From positions 434,001 to 498,000 of the forward strand of contig JAEHOE010000038.1 of NCBI GenBank assembly GCA_016858145.1: a stretch of DNA of 64,000 nucleotides, given 5' to 3'. Shown in pieces: positions 21,251-32,036 of the stretch. Below the pieces are notes generated by a model. It searched no databases and was not told the origin of the DNA. It was given only the letters and a program-made list of their open reading frames with translations. Made by a program: the position numbers and the translations under genes. Numbering within the stretch: position 1 is the stretch's first letter; every line of letters starts with the position of its first letter. This stretch comes from Edaphochlamys debaryana (taxonomy: Eukaryota; Chlorophyta; Chlorophyceae; Chlamydomonadales).

Positions 21251-23838
21251 CTACTTCTTGTCCTGCTCCCCGGCGCGCCGGATGCGCAGCCACCCCCGCT
21301 GCGGCGGCAGCGTGGCGGCCCCAGCCCCACTCCCATTCCTGCTCGAGCCCACGCTGCCACTGCCTCCGCCTCCATTGCTGCCCCCGCCGTCGCCGCCGCC
21401 GTTGTCTCCCTCCAGGCAGCCGCCCACTCTGTAGATGGCTAGCTCGTTGGGCTGTGGGAGGGAGGAGGGGTTGATGTTGGAGGGGACGGGCGGGGGTAGG
21501 TGATGAGCTGGTGTGCGTGAAGGGGTTCAGTTCGAGCTAGCTAGCCCCATGGGTGCCCACCGATCTCCCCCGCCCCTCTTGCCCACGCACCTCGCTGACG
21601 ATGAACATGGTGCGGCCGTCAGGGGTGAAGTCCATGCCCTGACGGGGAGGCAGGACGGGGGCCGGCGAAAAAGCGAGATGTAGGTACAGGGCAGAGGTAC
21701 AGGGCAGAGTACCACCGGCGCCTGGGGCGGAGGGGACCGTGTGGGCTGTCGGGCGTGGAGCTAGTCTAGGGGCCGGGGGAGGCGAGCAGACGCGCAGGGA
21801 TGGGAAGGGGTGCCTGAGGGAGCGAGCGAGCGAGGAGTAGAGTGCTGACAAGGGTGGCCCCGCCCCTGCCCACCCACCTCGGGTCTGTGGCCCTTGATGG
21901 GCAGCTCCTGCAGCACCCTCCCGTCCATGGTGCTGCGGATCACCCGGTTGCTCTCCTGCGGGACACAAGGAGGGATCGGAGCGACAGGGCACGCTTCGGG
22001 GGAAGGATTGGATTGGCGTCGTTGAAGGGGCGGGCTCACTGCTCTGGCACACGGCATCCCACACACACTGAACACCCTGCCCTCCCATCCCCTTACTTCC
22101 CCGACCGCACCTGCGACAGCACGAACATCTGCCCCAGCTGGGGGACGTACGTGATGGCCGCCAGGTCCCCCACGTCCGGGTAGGCCCGGTCGCCGTCGAT
22201 GACCTCCCACCAGTCGGCGCCCCCGGAGGCGCCGCCGGAAGCGCCCCCGTTGGTAGCGCCCTTGGCAGCGTTGGCGGCAGCGGGGTGGGGCTTGATGGCC
22301 ACGATGCGCTTGGGTCCCTTCTCTTGGGCCACGTAGTAGGTTCCGGTCCTGACAGGGGGGGTTAGGGAGGGGGGGAGCATGAGGGGAGCAGGTAGGGAAG
22401 GGGGTTGTGGTCCCTGCTCGGTACCTGCGGCACTTGACCCCGGGCTCCCCAGCTACGCACGGCAGCGCCCCTGCTGCTGCAGCCCTTGCTTCCCCGGCTC
22501 ACGTGCGGTCAAGCGTGAGGCCCTCGTTGCCCGCTCCGCCCCAGCGGGGGTTCTTGGCGGGAATGTAGGCCTGAGGATTCGGGCCGGGCCGGCACATGAA
22601 GGAGGGACCGGCCCCAAGGGGGCGAACTCTACTCATCGTCTGGCACCTGCATGCCCGCGCCTCGGCTCCTCCCCTCCGCCACCCCTCTGCCCGGCCCCTC
22701 CGCCTTCCTTCGCCCCCAGGCGAGTCTGCGGTCCGGCGGCGTCCCCAGGACCCCAGCCCACGGCCATCACTCACCACCTGCCGCCCCCCGCCGCCCGGGC
22801 TGACGTCGATGAGGCGGATGCCTCCGTCCTCGTTCTCCTCCGACACCGCCAGGAGGTCCTTGGACACGTAGACCACGTCTGGGGGTAGGCAAAGCGGGGG
22901 TTGGGCAAAAGGGCAAAAGGGGGGGGGAATCTGGAGGAGGCGTGAAGAAGGGGTGTCAAGGTGCGGAAGGGACAGGGGAAGGGGCGGAGCAGCCTGCAGG
23001 AGAGGCAGCAGGAGGCTGGCTGGAGGAGGCAGAACTGGACGGCTTGGGCAGGGGGACGGACGGGGGACTGTGGCCCGCCGCCACGCCATGCAGCCGGCCT
23101 TTACTTCCCTGCAAGGTACTGACCCGCCCACCCAAGCACCACCAAGCAGCGACCCACCCTCCGGGTCCTTGAGCCAGCCCATTCCCAGCTTGCGGAGCAT
23201 GCGGCCCGAGGTGTCGTACTCGTACAGCCTGCCGTACACATGCAAGTGTGCTCACGCAGGAGCACCAGACACGCATTGCAGGGAGGGCCCGACCCAGTGA
23301 CGCCCCCATACGTGCATGTTCACAAGAGCAACGAGTCAGATGCACGGGACTGCTAGCTCACGCGGGTGGGTTGTTGTCGATGACCCACAGCGTGCCCGTC
23401 TCTGGCATGTAGGCCACACCTGGGGGCGGGGTCGAGGGGTCGTAACGGGAGGCACCGGGGGCGTGTTGGGGGGGCACGACCCCGGCCCTCCCTAGCCTCC
23501 TACCCCGGCCGACACGGCCCCCAGCCAACGGAACGCCGCTGATCTCCATCCATCCATCCACGGCACCCTCCCAGGACACCGACCCCCGCCCACCCACCCG
23601 ACGCGTTGTCCCACATTTCCTTGAACTTGAAGAACGAGCACAGCCGCATGCTGCCCAGGTCCCACGGCACGCCCCCGCCGCCAGCCGCAGCACCCGCGGT
23701 GGCGGCGGCGGCGGCGCCAGAGGGCAGCAGCAGGGGGCCGACGGTGCAGAGCGCCGCCGCAGCCGCCGCCAGGAGCAGCAGCAGCCGGCGGCGGCGGCGG
23801 GCAGGGGCGGCGGCGGCGCGGCGGAGCAGGAGGGCCAT
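21251..23838 (-). CDS. Secreted SdiA-regulated/YjiK-type propeller protein, paralogue 1
   Basis: Nine exons: 23838-23598, 23419-23362, 23228-23158, 22878-22775, 22570-22503, 22348-22111, 21955-21878, 21638-21591, 21451-21251; phases agree, giving 368 residues. An Arg-rich start followed by a Leu/Ala core makes a strong signal peptide. Blade motifs: GVAYMPETGTLWVIDNNPP, YEYDTSGRMLRKLG, WLKDPEG, LAVSEENEDGGIRLIDV, GNEGLTLDRTTGTYYVAQEK, ITYVPQLGQMFVLSQESNR and GMDFTPDGRTMFIVSEPNE. This order (inner-life strands, DPEG, NEGL, EG) matches the bacterial YjiK/SdiA-regulated family, a six-bladed propeller of unclear function. The last exon adds about 50 Gly/Ser-rich residues and a basic end, AGEQDKK, missing from paralogue 2. 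Extracellular or wall location is likely. Confidence 0.8.
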
Positions 23839-24481
23839 GGCAGGGGTGCGGCGGCGCCGCTAGCTCGCTGCTGTGAGTGTGGCGTGGGGAAACTGGCAGC
23901 AGAGGCGTGCATGCACCATAACGCCGGCGGCATAGCTTTGAGCGCGACGCGGGGGGCCGAGGTGGCGGGGAGGGTGAAAGGCGCGCGCCTGAGAGCTCGA
24001 GCTCGGGGCCGCATATGCCTCTGCGAATGCCGCCGCTGAAGCCTAGGAGGGATGCGGACAAGCTAGCAGAAGGAGCGGGCTCACTGGCCTGGGCCCGGGC
24101 TTGCAGCCGCCGCCGCCGAGGGACCCAGGGGCCCGGGCCGCCGGCGCTCGGCCTCCCTCGGCTCGCCGAGGTCTGGAGCGAGGCTGCCCTTGGCCTTGCC
24201 GGGAGGCTGCAGGGTCGCCCATGGCACTAGGAGTCTTGCAGACTTGCAAAAGCGCTCGCGCCTTTGGCGAGCAACCAAGCGGAACCCGGCGAGCGGCGAC
24301 CCTGCGTGCCGCAGCACTTACTTTGGCCCCGGCCCTCAGCCCCCCATGCTTGCCTGCGCTGCCCTCGCCCCGGACCTGCCTGGACCTAAACCGGTACCCC
24401 TAGCTAGGCGGCCGCAATTCTCCTCCCTCCGCACGCGCACTCTTCCCGCCAGCTCTCCACCGCGCGCCGTCGACTGCAGCC
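23839..24481. promoter_or_regulatory. Bidirectional upstream region, propeller 1 / six-Cys protein 1
   Basis: A 643-bp head-to-head spacer between the minus-strand propeller gene and the plus-strand six-cysteine gene, two sec-type secreted products. It is GC-rich with no recognised motif. Shared regulation is possible but not shown by the sequence. Confidence 0.4.
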
Positions 24482-25527
24482 ATGCCCCTCGTGCCCCGCC
24501 GCCGCTCGCCTCCCCCCCGTGTGGGCCGCGCTCTGGCCCTCCTGGGACTGGTGCTGACCGCTTCGTTGCTGTGTGGCATGGGGCCCGCCCCCGCGCACGG
24601 TAAGGGTAGGGCAGGCCTGAAGCGGCTAGGACACCGCAGGCAGAGGGCTGGAGGGCTGCGGCGTCCCACTCCCCAGTTCCTACGCGCCCCCCCTCGCCCT
24701 TCAGTCCGCCCCGTAGGCTCCCACCTGCGGCAGAGCAAGAGCCAGGGCAGACATCTGCCCCTGCCCCCCTGCCCCCCTTAACAGGCTTCCGCCACCTCCT
24801 TCAGGCCCAGGCCCAGAGCCAGCCGCAGTGCGGCATCATGCGCAGCCTGTTGGACTTCCGGGCCTGCGCCGCGGGCAAGGGAGGCAACATCGATGACGCA
24901 TGCTGCGCCAACGTGAGGGCGGGGTGGGGGACCGGCGGGGGTCGGCGGGTTTGATTGGGGCAGGACGGCGGGGCTGGGACTGCGCAGGCAGAGGTTGACA
25001 CGAACCCTGCCTGGGTCCCTGCTGGGTACCCTGGTGACACGCCGAATCCTGGCATGGGGACGGGCAGGCGCGGGCGGGCATGGGGATGGGGGTTCGGAGG
25101 GAGCAGGGCCCGGGCCGGGCCGGGCCGGGCCCGCCCCACAAGGATGCGCCTTTCCCTCGGCCAGTGTGCATTACTCCCCGACGCCCCCGCCCCCCACCCC
25201 CTCGCCCCGCATACATCCACCCTCCTCGGCCCCCTGCCCTGCAGCTTCGCCCCTTCACGGCGGTGAGTAGATGTACTCCGGATCGACGCCGGATCTAGAT
25301 CCAGGGGGGTTCATCTGGGGGTCGCCGCAGGGTGACTTGCCCAACCCTGCCATCACTGCCGCACTGACCCACTGCCGTACTCCCTCTTGCTCGTACGCAC
25401 GCGCCCCCGTACGTACGTACCGCAGTACTACACGTGCCTGAAGGACCCGGAGATTGCGGCCAAGGTGGACGCCTTTATGGCGGGGAGGACCTCCGTACAG
25501 TCCTTCCGAGAGGCCTGCTTGGCTTGA
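24482..25527 (+). CDS. Small secreted six-cysteine protein, paralogue 1
   Basis: Exons 24482-24599, 24785-24912, 25245-25262 (an 18-nt microexon, LRPFTA) and 25426-25527; phases 1,0,0; 121 residues. The N-terminus is a signal peptide (VGRALALLGLVLTASLLCGM, cleavage near APAHG). The mature part has six cysteines spaced C-x11-C-x11-CC-x11-C-x26-C. The paralogue at 42644-43736 keeps the spacing (C-x10-C-x11-CC-x11-C-x26-C), the microexon length and YYTC. The C..C..CC..C..C order resembles prolamin-like/EC1 secreted plant proteins, but this is pattern only. It is divergent from a secreted propeller gene and upstream of its paralogue. AATAAA lies about 15 bp after the stop. Confidence 0.75.
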
Positions 25528-26458
25528 TAAGCCAGGCCTCAAATAAACTATAGGCCTGTCGCCCTGTCCACGTTGGTACTAGCTATGATGCTTGTGTGCC
25601 TGGCCTCCTGGGGATCCTAACGCCCTGGCGCCCTGGCGCCCTGGCGCCCTAGGTACCGTGTCTACCTAGCTTGTTACAACTGAGGTGCATTTGACCAAGA
25701 CTGGCGTTCGTTGGGGGCTCAGGACTTGAGGGCTGACCATGCATCCAGGCAGGTGGGGGCGGCCGGGCGGGGCTCGCGGGCAGCGGAAGAGCGGACCGCC
25801 CCGCCGCCGGGGCATGCACAGACAGGAATCGACTGATGACCGTGACTGCCAGTGGCGGCGGGCCGACGCTGCACGTGCAAGGGCAGCACAGCTCGAGCTA
25901 GCGCTGTGCAGTTCCAGATCCATGCGCCATCACTATGACCCCTGTGGGCTCTGGGATCCCGCACGGCTACGACCGGCCCGGCCCGCCCGGGGTGGGAGGA
26001 GCAGGGGGCCCGTCGGGTGCCGGCTGCCTGTCGGGATCACGCACGGCGGGGGGCAGGCGAGAGGAACAGGGGGCCTGGCTCAGGCGGAGTGTAGGAGACC
26101 ACTTTCAGGAGTAATCGTGTGTCGGCTGCATGGCGGGGGTTCGCACATACCCCGGGACCCCGCGGGGGGGCGGGGGAAGCGCCGGCACGAAGCGCCGGCA
26201 CGAACCGTTAAGGCGCCGGCAGCTTACGTCACCTCGGGCCGCGCCCCAACAAGAACCTGGCGCACACCGCACAGCCCGTCGTAAAGCAATCGCTCACAGC
26301 CCCTCGCTCACCGCATTCTCGCTGCAGCCCCGACGCCGCGATCCGCGCTCCCCGACGAAGATGCCGCTTCCGCTCATCGCCACCTCACCAGCAGCGCCGA
26401 TATCCACTCTGCTATCTAGCTAGCTGCACCACTCCAATTGGTCGCTCGCACAATAAGC
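25528..26458. other. Intergenic, no gene seen
   Basis: 3' flank of the six-Cys gene and upstream region of the second propeller gene. It contains four tandem CGCCCTGG octamers near 25620-25650 and a short GCGCCGGCACGAA duplication near 26180-26205. No coding signal on either strand. Confidence 0.5.
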
Positions 26459-28695
26459 ATGCGTTTAACGCAGCGGCGGCGGCAGCGACAGCGTTCAACG
26501 CAGGGGGCCGCGGCGGGTCGTCGGGTGGCGCTCCTGCTGCTAGCAGCGGCCTTGTCCGCTAGCGCCGAGCCGTGGAGCCTGGGCAGTTTCCGACTGTGCA
26601 GCAGCGTGCGGCTGCCGTGGGTGGACCAGAACGCGTCGGGTGGGTGGGGTGTGGGGGTGTGGGGAGGGCGGGGGGGGTGGGCGGGGGGGAGTGCGGTCGG
26701 AGTGCGGTGGGGAGGCGAGCGGGGAGAGGGCCGAGCGAGGGTCAGACTGACGCCGCTCGCAGAAATCAAGCCCTGCATTGCTATTGACCTTACTGGGAAG
26801 GCCGGTGGATGGGCTCGCGCGTGTGGCTGGGCGAAGAGGGGATGGGATACAAACTCGTGTGAGGGTGGGCGGAGGCTCAGGGGAAAGACCCTTTGCTTGG
26901 GCTCAACCAGCCATGCTCAACCCGCCTAGCGCCTGGATCCATGGATCCCACGTGCATGCCGGCGCGCAGGTGCGGCCTACGTCCCCGAGAGCAACACGCT
27001 CTGGGTGGTGCGGAACGAGCCCCCGGGGTGAGACGCGGCGTCACTGCAGAGGGGTGCGGAGGACTCCTCCTCGGCTCGGAGCCGAGGGAAGGGGTCGGCA
27101 CGATGGGCTTGCTGACCGGTGCGTATGCGGGCCTCAGGCTGTTTGAGTACGACACCTCCGGAACCCGGCTGCTGCGGTGGCTGGACATATCGTGGCTCAA
27201 GGACACAGAGGGTGAGGGCGGGATTGGCTGGGGGGGTGGGCACATACATTAGGGGCGGGTGCGTGGGGGGGGGGGGGGCGCAGCGGGCGGTGTCTGGTGT
27301 GTTCTATGTGGGCTCTATCCAAGGAACCACGCACGTGTCAAGCGCTAGGTGAGCGGGATGTGTGGTGAGGGCCCCGCCCTGGGCCGCCTTGGCTCACGGC
27401 TCTCCCTTCCCGGTCCTCCACCCGCCCTTCCCTCCCTCCCTCCCTCCCCAAGACCTGGCGTATATCGGGGGCGGGCGGCTGGCGGTTGTGGAGGAGGGGC
27501 CGGGAGGGGGGATACACGTGTTCGACATCGCCTCAGGGCGCCACGTGGTGAGCGAGTGGGCTGCCGTACCGTACGTCAGGTTGTACTGCGTGCACATGAT
27601 GCACATGCCGGCACCACGTGCGTATTGCGTGCACCCCCCAGGAGTCCTTCAACGTGGCGAACCCCCGTACGCAAGAGTACGGCAATGAGGGCCTGTCGTA
27701 CGACCCAGGGTGAGTCGTACCTACATGCTGACCCTCGGCTTATCTCGACCCTGAGCTCCCGGGTCCCGACCTTGCCGCCCCCCTCTCGCCCTCTCGCCCC
27801 CCCTCCCCTCTCCAGCCACCCCTTCCCACTTACCTCCTTCCCTCTCAGCCCTCCTCCCTTCTCCCCTCCTCCCCTCTCCCTCCCCCCTGTCAGGTCCGGC
27901 ATCTATTACGTGGCCCAAGAGAAGTGGCCCCGCCGCATCCTGGCGGTGCGCCCCAACGGCGACGGTAGCTCGCAGTGGTGGAACGTGGTGGACGGGGACG
28001 CGGCGTACCGGGGGGTGGGGGACATCGCGGCGGTGGCCTACGTGCCACAGCTGGGGCAGGTGTTCGTGCTGTCGCAGGTGGGGTTGATGCCGGCAGTGGG
28101 GGTGAGCTTTGGGGAGGAAGGGGCCAACAGGAGGGTTAAGAACAGGGGTGTCAGGAAAGCGAGTGCGCAAGGGCACGAGGGTATGTGGGTGGAGGACGGT
28201 GGGTGTGCTGCCGCAGGGCAGGCGCTCGCAATGAACTACGCCTGGCCAACCCTAGGCCCGAACCCACCCACCCCACCATCTCCCCAGGAGAGCAACAGGG
28301 TGCTCCGCAGCACCATGGAAGGGAGGGTGCTGCAGGAGCTGTGGGTGACGGGCTCGCAGCCAGAGGTGCGTGGCGGCTGGGGGCGATATAGTGGGGCTTG
28401 CATGGCAGGGGAGGGGGCGGGCCGCTGAGCGAGGCCGTTCAACCCGCCGCCCTGACAGGGCCTGACCTTCACACCCGATGGGCGGACCATGTTTGTTGTG
28501 GGGGAGGTGAGCGGCGTTGTGACTGCTTGTGTGCAGGGCTGGCGTGGCTGTGCTCGGGAACTCGAGGTCGAGGAGGGTGTCGGAGCGAGCGAATGGTCCC
28601 GGCCCCCGGGTCATGGTCCCCGATCCAGCATCCCTCCCGCCCGCACACAGCCCAACGAGATGGCCATCTACAAGGTGGATGACTGCGGGGCCTGA
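26459..28695 (+). CDS. Secreted SdiA-regulated/YjiK-type propeller protein, paralogue 2
   Basis: Exons 26459-26639, 26970-27027, 27138-27211, 27453-27547, 27642-27709, 27894-28077, 28288-28365, 28459-28506 and 28651-28695 give 276 residues. All eight introns sit at the same positions and phases (1,2,1,0,2,0,0,0) as in paralogue 1, so the pair arose by duplication of an intron-containing gene. The signal peptide is an Arg-rich start followed by VALLLLAAALSASA. Shared blocks: NASGAAYVPESNTLWVVRN, LFEYDTSGTRLLRWL, WLKDTEG, LAVVEEGPGGGIHVFDI, YGNEGLSYDPGSGIYYVAQE, YVPQLGQVFVLSQESNRV and GLTFTPDGRTMFVVGEPNE. It ends AIYKVDDCGA without the long Gly/Ser tail. Ligand and function are unknown. Confidence 0.8.
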
Positions 28696-28790
28696 GCCGG
28701 ACCGGACCGGACCGGACTGGGGCCTGAGCCTGGCCGGACCGGACCAGACAGGACTCGGGCCTGAGCCAGGCCGGACCGGGGTACTGGACC
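28696..28790. repeat. CCGGA-type degenerate minisatellite
   Basis: Degenerate pentamers of CCGGA/ACCGG begin within four bases of the stop of the second propeller gene, in its 3' UTR. The same motif recurs at 63424-63490 in an intron of the wall glycoprotein gene. Confidence 0.8.
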
Positions 28791-30127
28791 CCCCCCGGAC
28801 TTGGTGATTGGAATGCAACGCGGGATGGCTGCACATGGCACCGGAAGGGACCCCGGCAGGCACTGACGCGCCGTTGGGCCTATCTACCCTCCAGCGAAGC
28901 GGAGGGCTGTGGTCAGGGATCAAAGCAAAGCGCAATGCAGCGCAGTGCGTGCAGGGTAGGGGAGAGGAGAGAGGCCCGAGGGAGGGTGTGTGCACGAGAC
29001 CGATGAGGGCAGTAGTTGGGAGAACCAAGCGAGGCCAACGCCACTGACCTTCGAAGGGTACCGCTAGGTAACGATTGTGAGAGTATTGCAGTCTGGCTGT
29101 GTGAGTTGCGCGCTCGACCCTGACGCTCGAGCTGTTAGTGAGGCGCCGCCCAGTTTGAAGGGAACTAGGGATACATATTGGGATCAGTACCTCACGATTG
29201 TTACATGGCTCCACCTGAGAGCCACAACTTCCAGCCAGTCCTCAGTCGTCCCCACGTCGTCCCCAAGCGACGACCCGGCTAGCCAGCGTGGCGGTACATG
29301 CGTTCGCACCATCCCATATTCGCGGATGTGCCCAGATGCCCACCTGCCACTATGTCACCCAGCAAAACCCCGTTCGCACGTACCAAGCGGCACAACTGCG
29401 TCCACATCCCGCCCCATCCCGCCCGTGTCACAGAGCGTGGCTCATCCGTACTGCCCCGTTGTAAGCTTGTAACCCGCTCCACTTCTAATGCCTCTTGTCC
29501 CCGTGTCCCCGCAGCCTCAAGTCACGCCCATGAGGGCCCAGGCCCAGGCCCTGGCCCTGACAGGGCCTGCACAGGCACCCCGGCCGCTGCAGTAGCTCGC
29601 CTCTTCCCTGAGCTCCTCCGCCTGAGCTCCGCCAGCCTCCTTCGGCTAGGCTTCCTACAGGCCCAATAGCCCCAGTAGCCTCGCTCGCTAGCCCCAGCCT
29701 CACGGCGCGGCGTCCCGTGCGCACCGTCCCGCTCCGCCCAACACACTGGCTCCCGTCCGCCGCATGCTGCCTCCCGTGGCAGCCCCTGCCCGCTCCCCCT
29801 GGGCTGGGCGGAATGACATGCTTTCGGTCGTTGCCACGAAGCCCCCGACTCCGCGCCCTGCCCTCGCCCTCCGTGCTAGCCCCCGGTCCGGTCGAGGACA
29901 ACCCCAGTCGGGGTCCGGGTCCGGATCCGTATTTGGTCTCCTCGCGTCTGGTCCACGCCCGCTCCGAAGGCTGGCTCCTTTACGTAATATGCGCTTCCGT
30001 ACGCGCCAGCCGTCCGCAAGCATCAGCTCTTGGGCTGAAGCGTATGTTGCCAGACCCGCCGGGGACCCAGTGCATTGGGCCCAGGCGGGTCCGCGCCAGG
30101 CCCATGCGGGCCCTACACGTGGGGCCC
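28791..30127. other. Intergenic, no gene seen
   Basis: About 1.3 kb between the second propeller gene (+) and the glutaredoxin gene (-), convergent. TGTAA occurs near 29460 and 29470 on the plus strand but is far from the stop. Open frames are Pro/Arg/Ser text without motifs. Confidence 0.5.
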
Positions 30128-31793
30128 CTACTTGGCCCCCGCGGCCTTGCGGATGGGGTCCAGCAGCTTCTCCAGCTCGCCGCTGCCGTACGGTGGAGTG
30201 GTAGGCGAAAGGGCAGCGGGGGGGGGCAGTGCGGGGAGAGGGCCTCGTAAGTCAGGTCGCAGCACACCCCAAGTGAGACACCGCCCCACACTCCACGCCC
30301 CCCCTGGACCACCACCAACGCAACCCCCACCAACGTCCGTCACCCCAAGCACACCCTCCACCCTTCCACGCCACCCCCGCGCCGCATCCCCGGGCCCCAC
30401 TTGTCGTGCATGGACATGAGGATGTCGCAGCCGCCCACAAACTCGCCGTTCACAAACACCTGCGGCGTTGAGGAAGGCGGAATGAAGCGGCAAGTGAGGC
30501 AGTTGTCGCCTCTCCGCCAAGCGAGAGGGCGATCGGCACCAGCCCTTTCCGTCCCTGCCATCGCCCGGCCGATCCCTCGAGGCCCCTAAGCGACACGTGG
30601 ATGCATTCCTACGTGTGTCGCACCCTCTCGCTCCCAGCTGCGGCCCCCGCCCAAGCCCTTTCTTGAAAGCCCGGTCGCCCTCAAAAGCGGTTCTCCTCCT
30701 GCTCCTCCTCCCTTCCCGGGAAGTGACCCGCAGCAGCTGACCCTGTCGAGGTCCCTGCTGAACCCTCCCTTCCAGCCCCTTCCAACCCCTGTCGTGAACC
30801 CCGCTCACCATTCCCTCTCCTCCCTAAGCCCCTCCCTGTCCCCGGGCCCTAGCCCCTGCCCAGCCCACCTGGGGGATGGTGGGCCAGGAGGTGAACTTCT
30901 TGATGCCCTCCCGCATGGCCGGGTCCGCCAGCACGTTGGTGGCACCGAAGGGCACGCCTGGGGCCGCGAAACACACGGGGGAGAAGGGGAGGAAGTGGTG
31001 GGGGTGAGACGGATGGGAAGTGGGGCGCTGGCGGTATGCTTGGGCGCGTGTGGGCGGTGCTGCCCAGGGCGGTTTGGAGGCAAGCAGGGAACGGGCGCAG
31101 CAAGGGTTGGCGGACAGCAGGCTTACCGTATGCTTGCAGCACGACGCAGGCCATGCGGCTGAAGCCACACTGCGGCGCCTCGGGGGTTCCCTGGGTGGAG
31201 TTGCGGGCGCGGGGGCGGGGACGGAGGCGGGATGGTCGGGAAATAGTCGAGGCGACAACGTGGCGCACATGCCCACCTTTGCCCTGTCGCCTACGCGCAA
31301 ACCCGGGCGCCCCCTTGGCCCCTCGCTGAGCTCTAAGCCTAGAGCCGTGGCCTGCTCGCCTTCATGAACAGGTGGACCTTGTCTGCCGCAACGACGTGCT
31401 TAATGTGGTCCTCCACGCTGGGGGCCGCCCCGCCCGAGTACTTGGGCTTGAAGTCATCGTGGGAGTCCGCCTCGTTGGAGAATTTCCGCTGCAGCAGCCA
31501 TGCCGGTGCCGGCACTGCGACGGGTGCGAGGATGGGTATGTCGCAGCAGCCGGCAACACCGCTGTGCTGTTCAATTCTGCAGTCCTATTTACGTACCAGC
31601 TTGCCGTGTCCTAGCAAGGGCTCCAGCAGCCACGCGAGCGAGCATCCTGCTCAGCGATGCGCACAGTCGAGTCCAGGGGCGATTGAGCTGCAGCTATCAA
31701 GGACTCGCTAGTCGCACGTTGCAGGGTGGTGTGGAATGCACGTACTATGTGCGCGTAGCGTGCATGCACAGCTTTCGGGCTTTGATGCGGCAT
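30128..31793 (-). CDS. Monothiol CGFS glutaredoxin, GRXS15-type (mitochondrial)
   Basis: Carrier of [2Fe-2S] clusters in iron-sulfur assembly. Exons 31793-31718, 31514-31360, 31190-31127, 30957-30869, 30459-30401 and 30182-30128 give 165 residues. Active site CGFS at 85-88 within GTPEAPQCGFSRMACVVLQ, followed by [20 protein letters not shown] (glutathione- and cluster-binding loops) and GELEKLLDPIRKAAGAK. ADSHDDFKP before the domain parallels the DTHDDFKP segment of plant GRXS15, the mitochondrial class. Exon 1 (YAHIVRAFHTTLQ) has the look of a mitochondrial presequence; it is chosen on phase and composition and is the least certain part. Intron 2 follows an AAG codon and starts GCGAGC; no GT donor fits the FMK|GTPE junction, so it is a GC-AG intron. 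Confidence 0.88.
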
Positions 31794-32036
31794 GTCGCGT
31801 GCTCCGGAAGCGAGCTCAGTTCCAGGCAGTGCGCTTTGCATACACACGTAGGCACAAATACATGTAGACACGCCAGACGGGTGTTGCGCGCGCCAGAGCT
31901 GTACCTGCACTTGCAGCAGTTTGACAGCTGCTCCTGATATGCCGCGTAATAGCTGAACCGCTAAAGTCGGTCAGGGCCTTGTGACACCACCATCACCGAC
32001 CACGACATCGCGAGGAGCTGAGGGACAGTGGCCAGG
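31794..32036. promoter_or_regulatory. Bidirectional promoter region, glutaredoxin / DAG kinase
   Basis: 243 bp between the proposed start codons of two divergent genes. No specific element recognised. The left boundary depends on the less certain first exon of the glutaredoxin. Confidence 0.4.
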
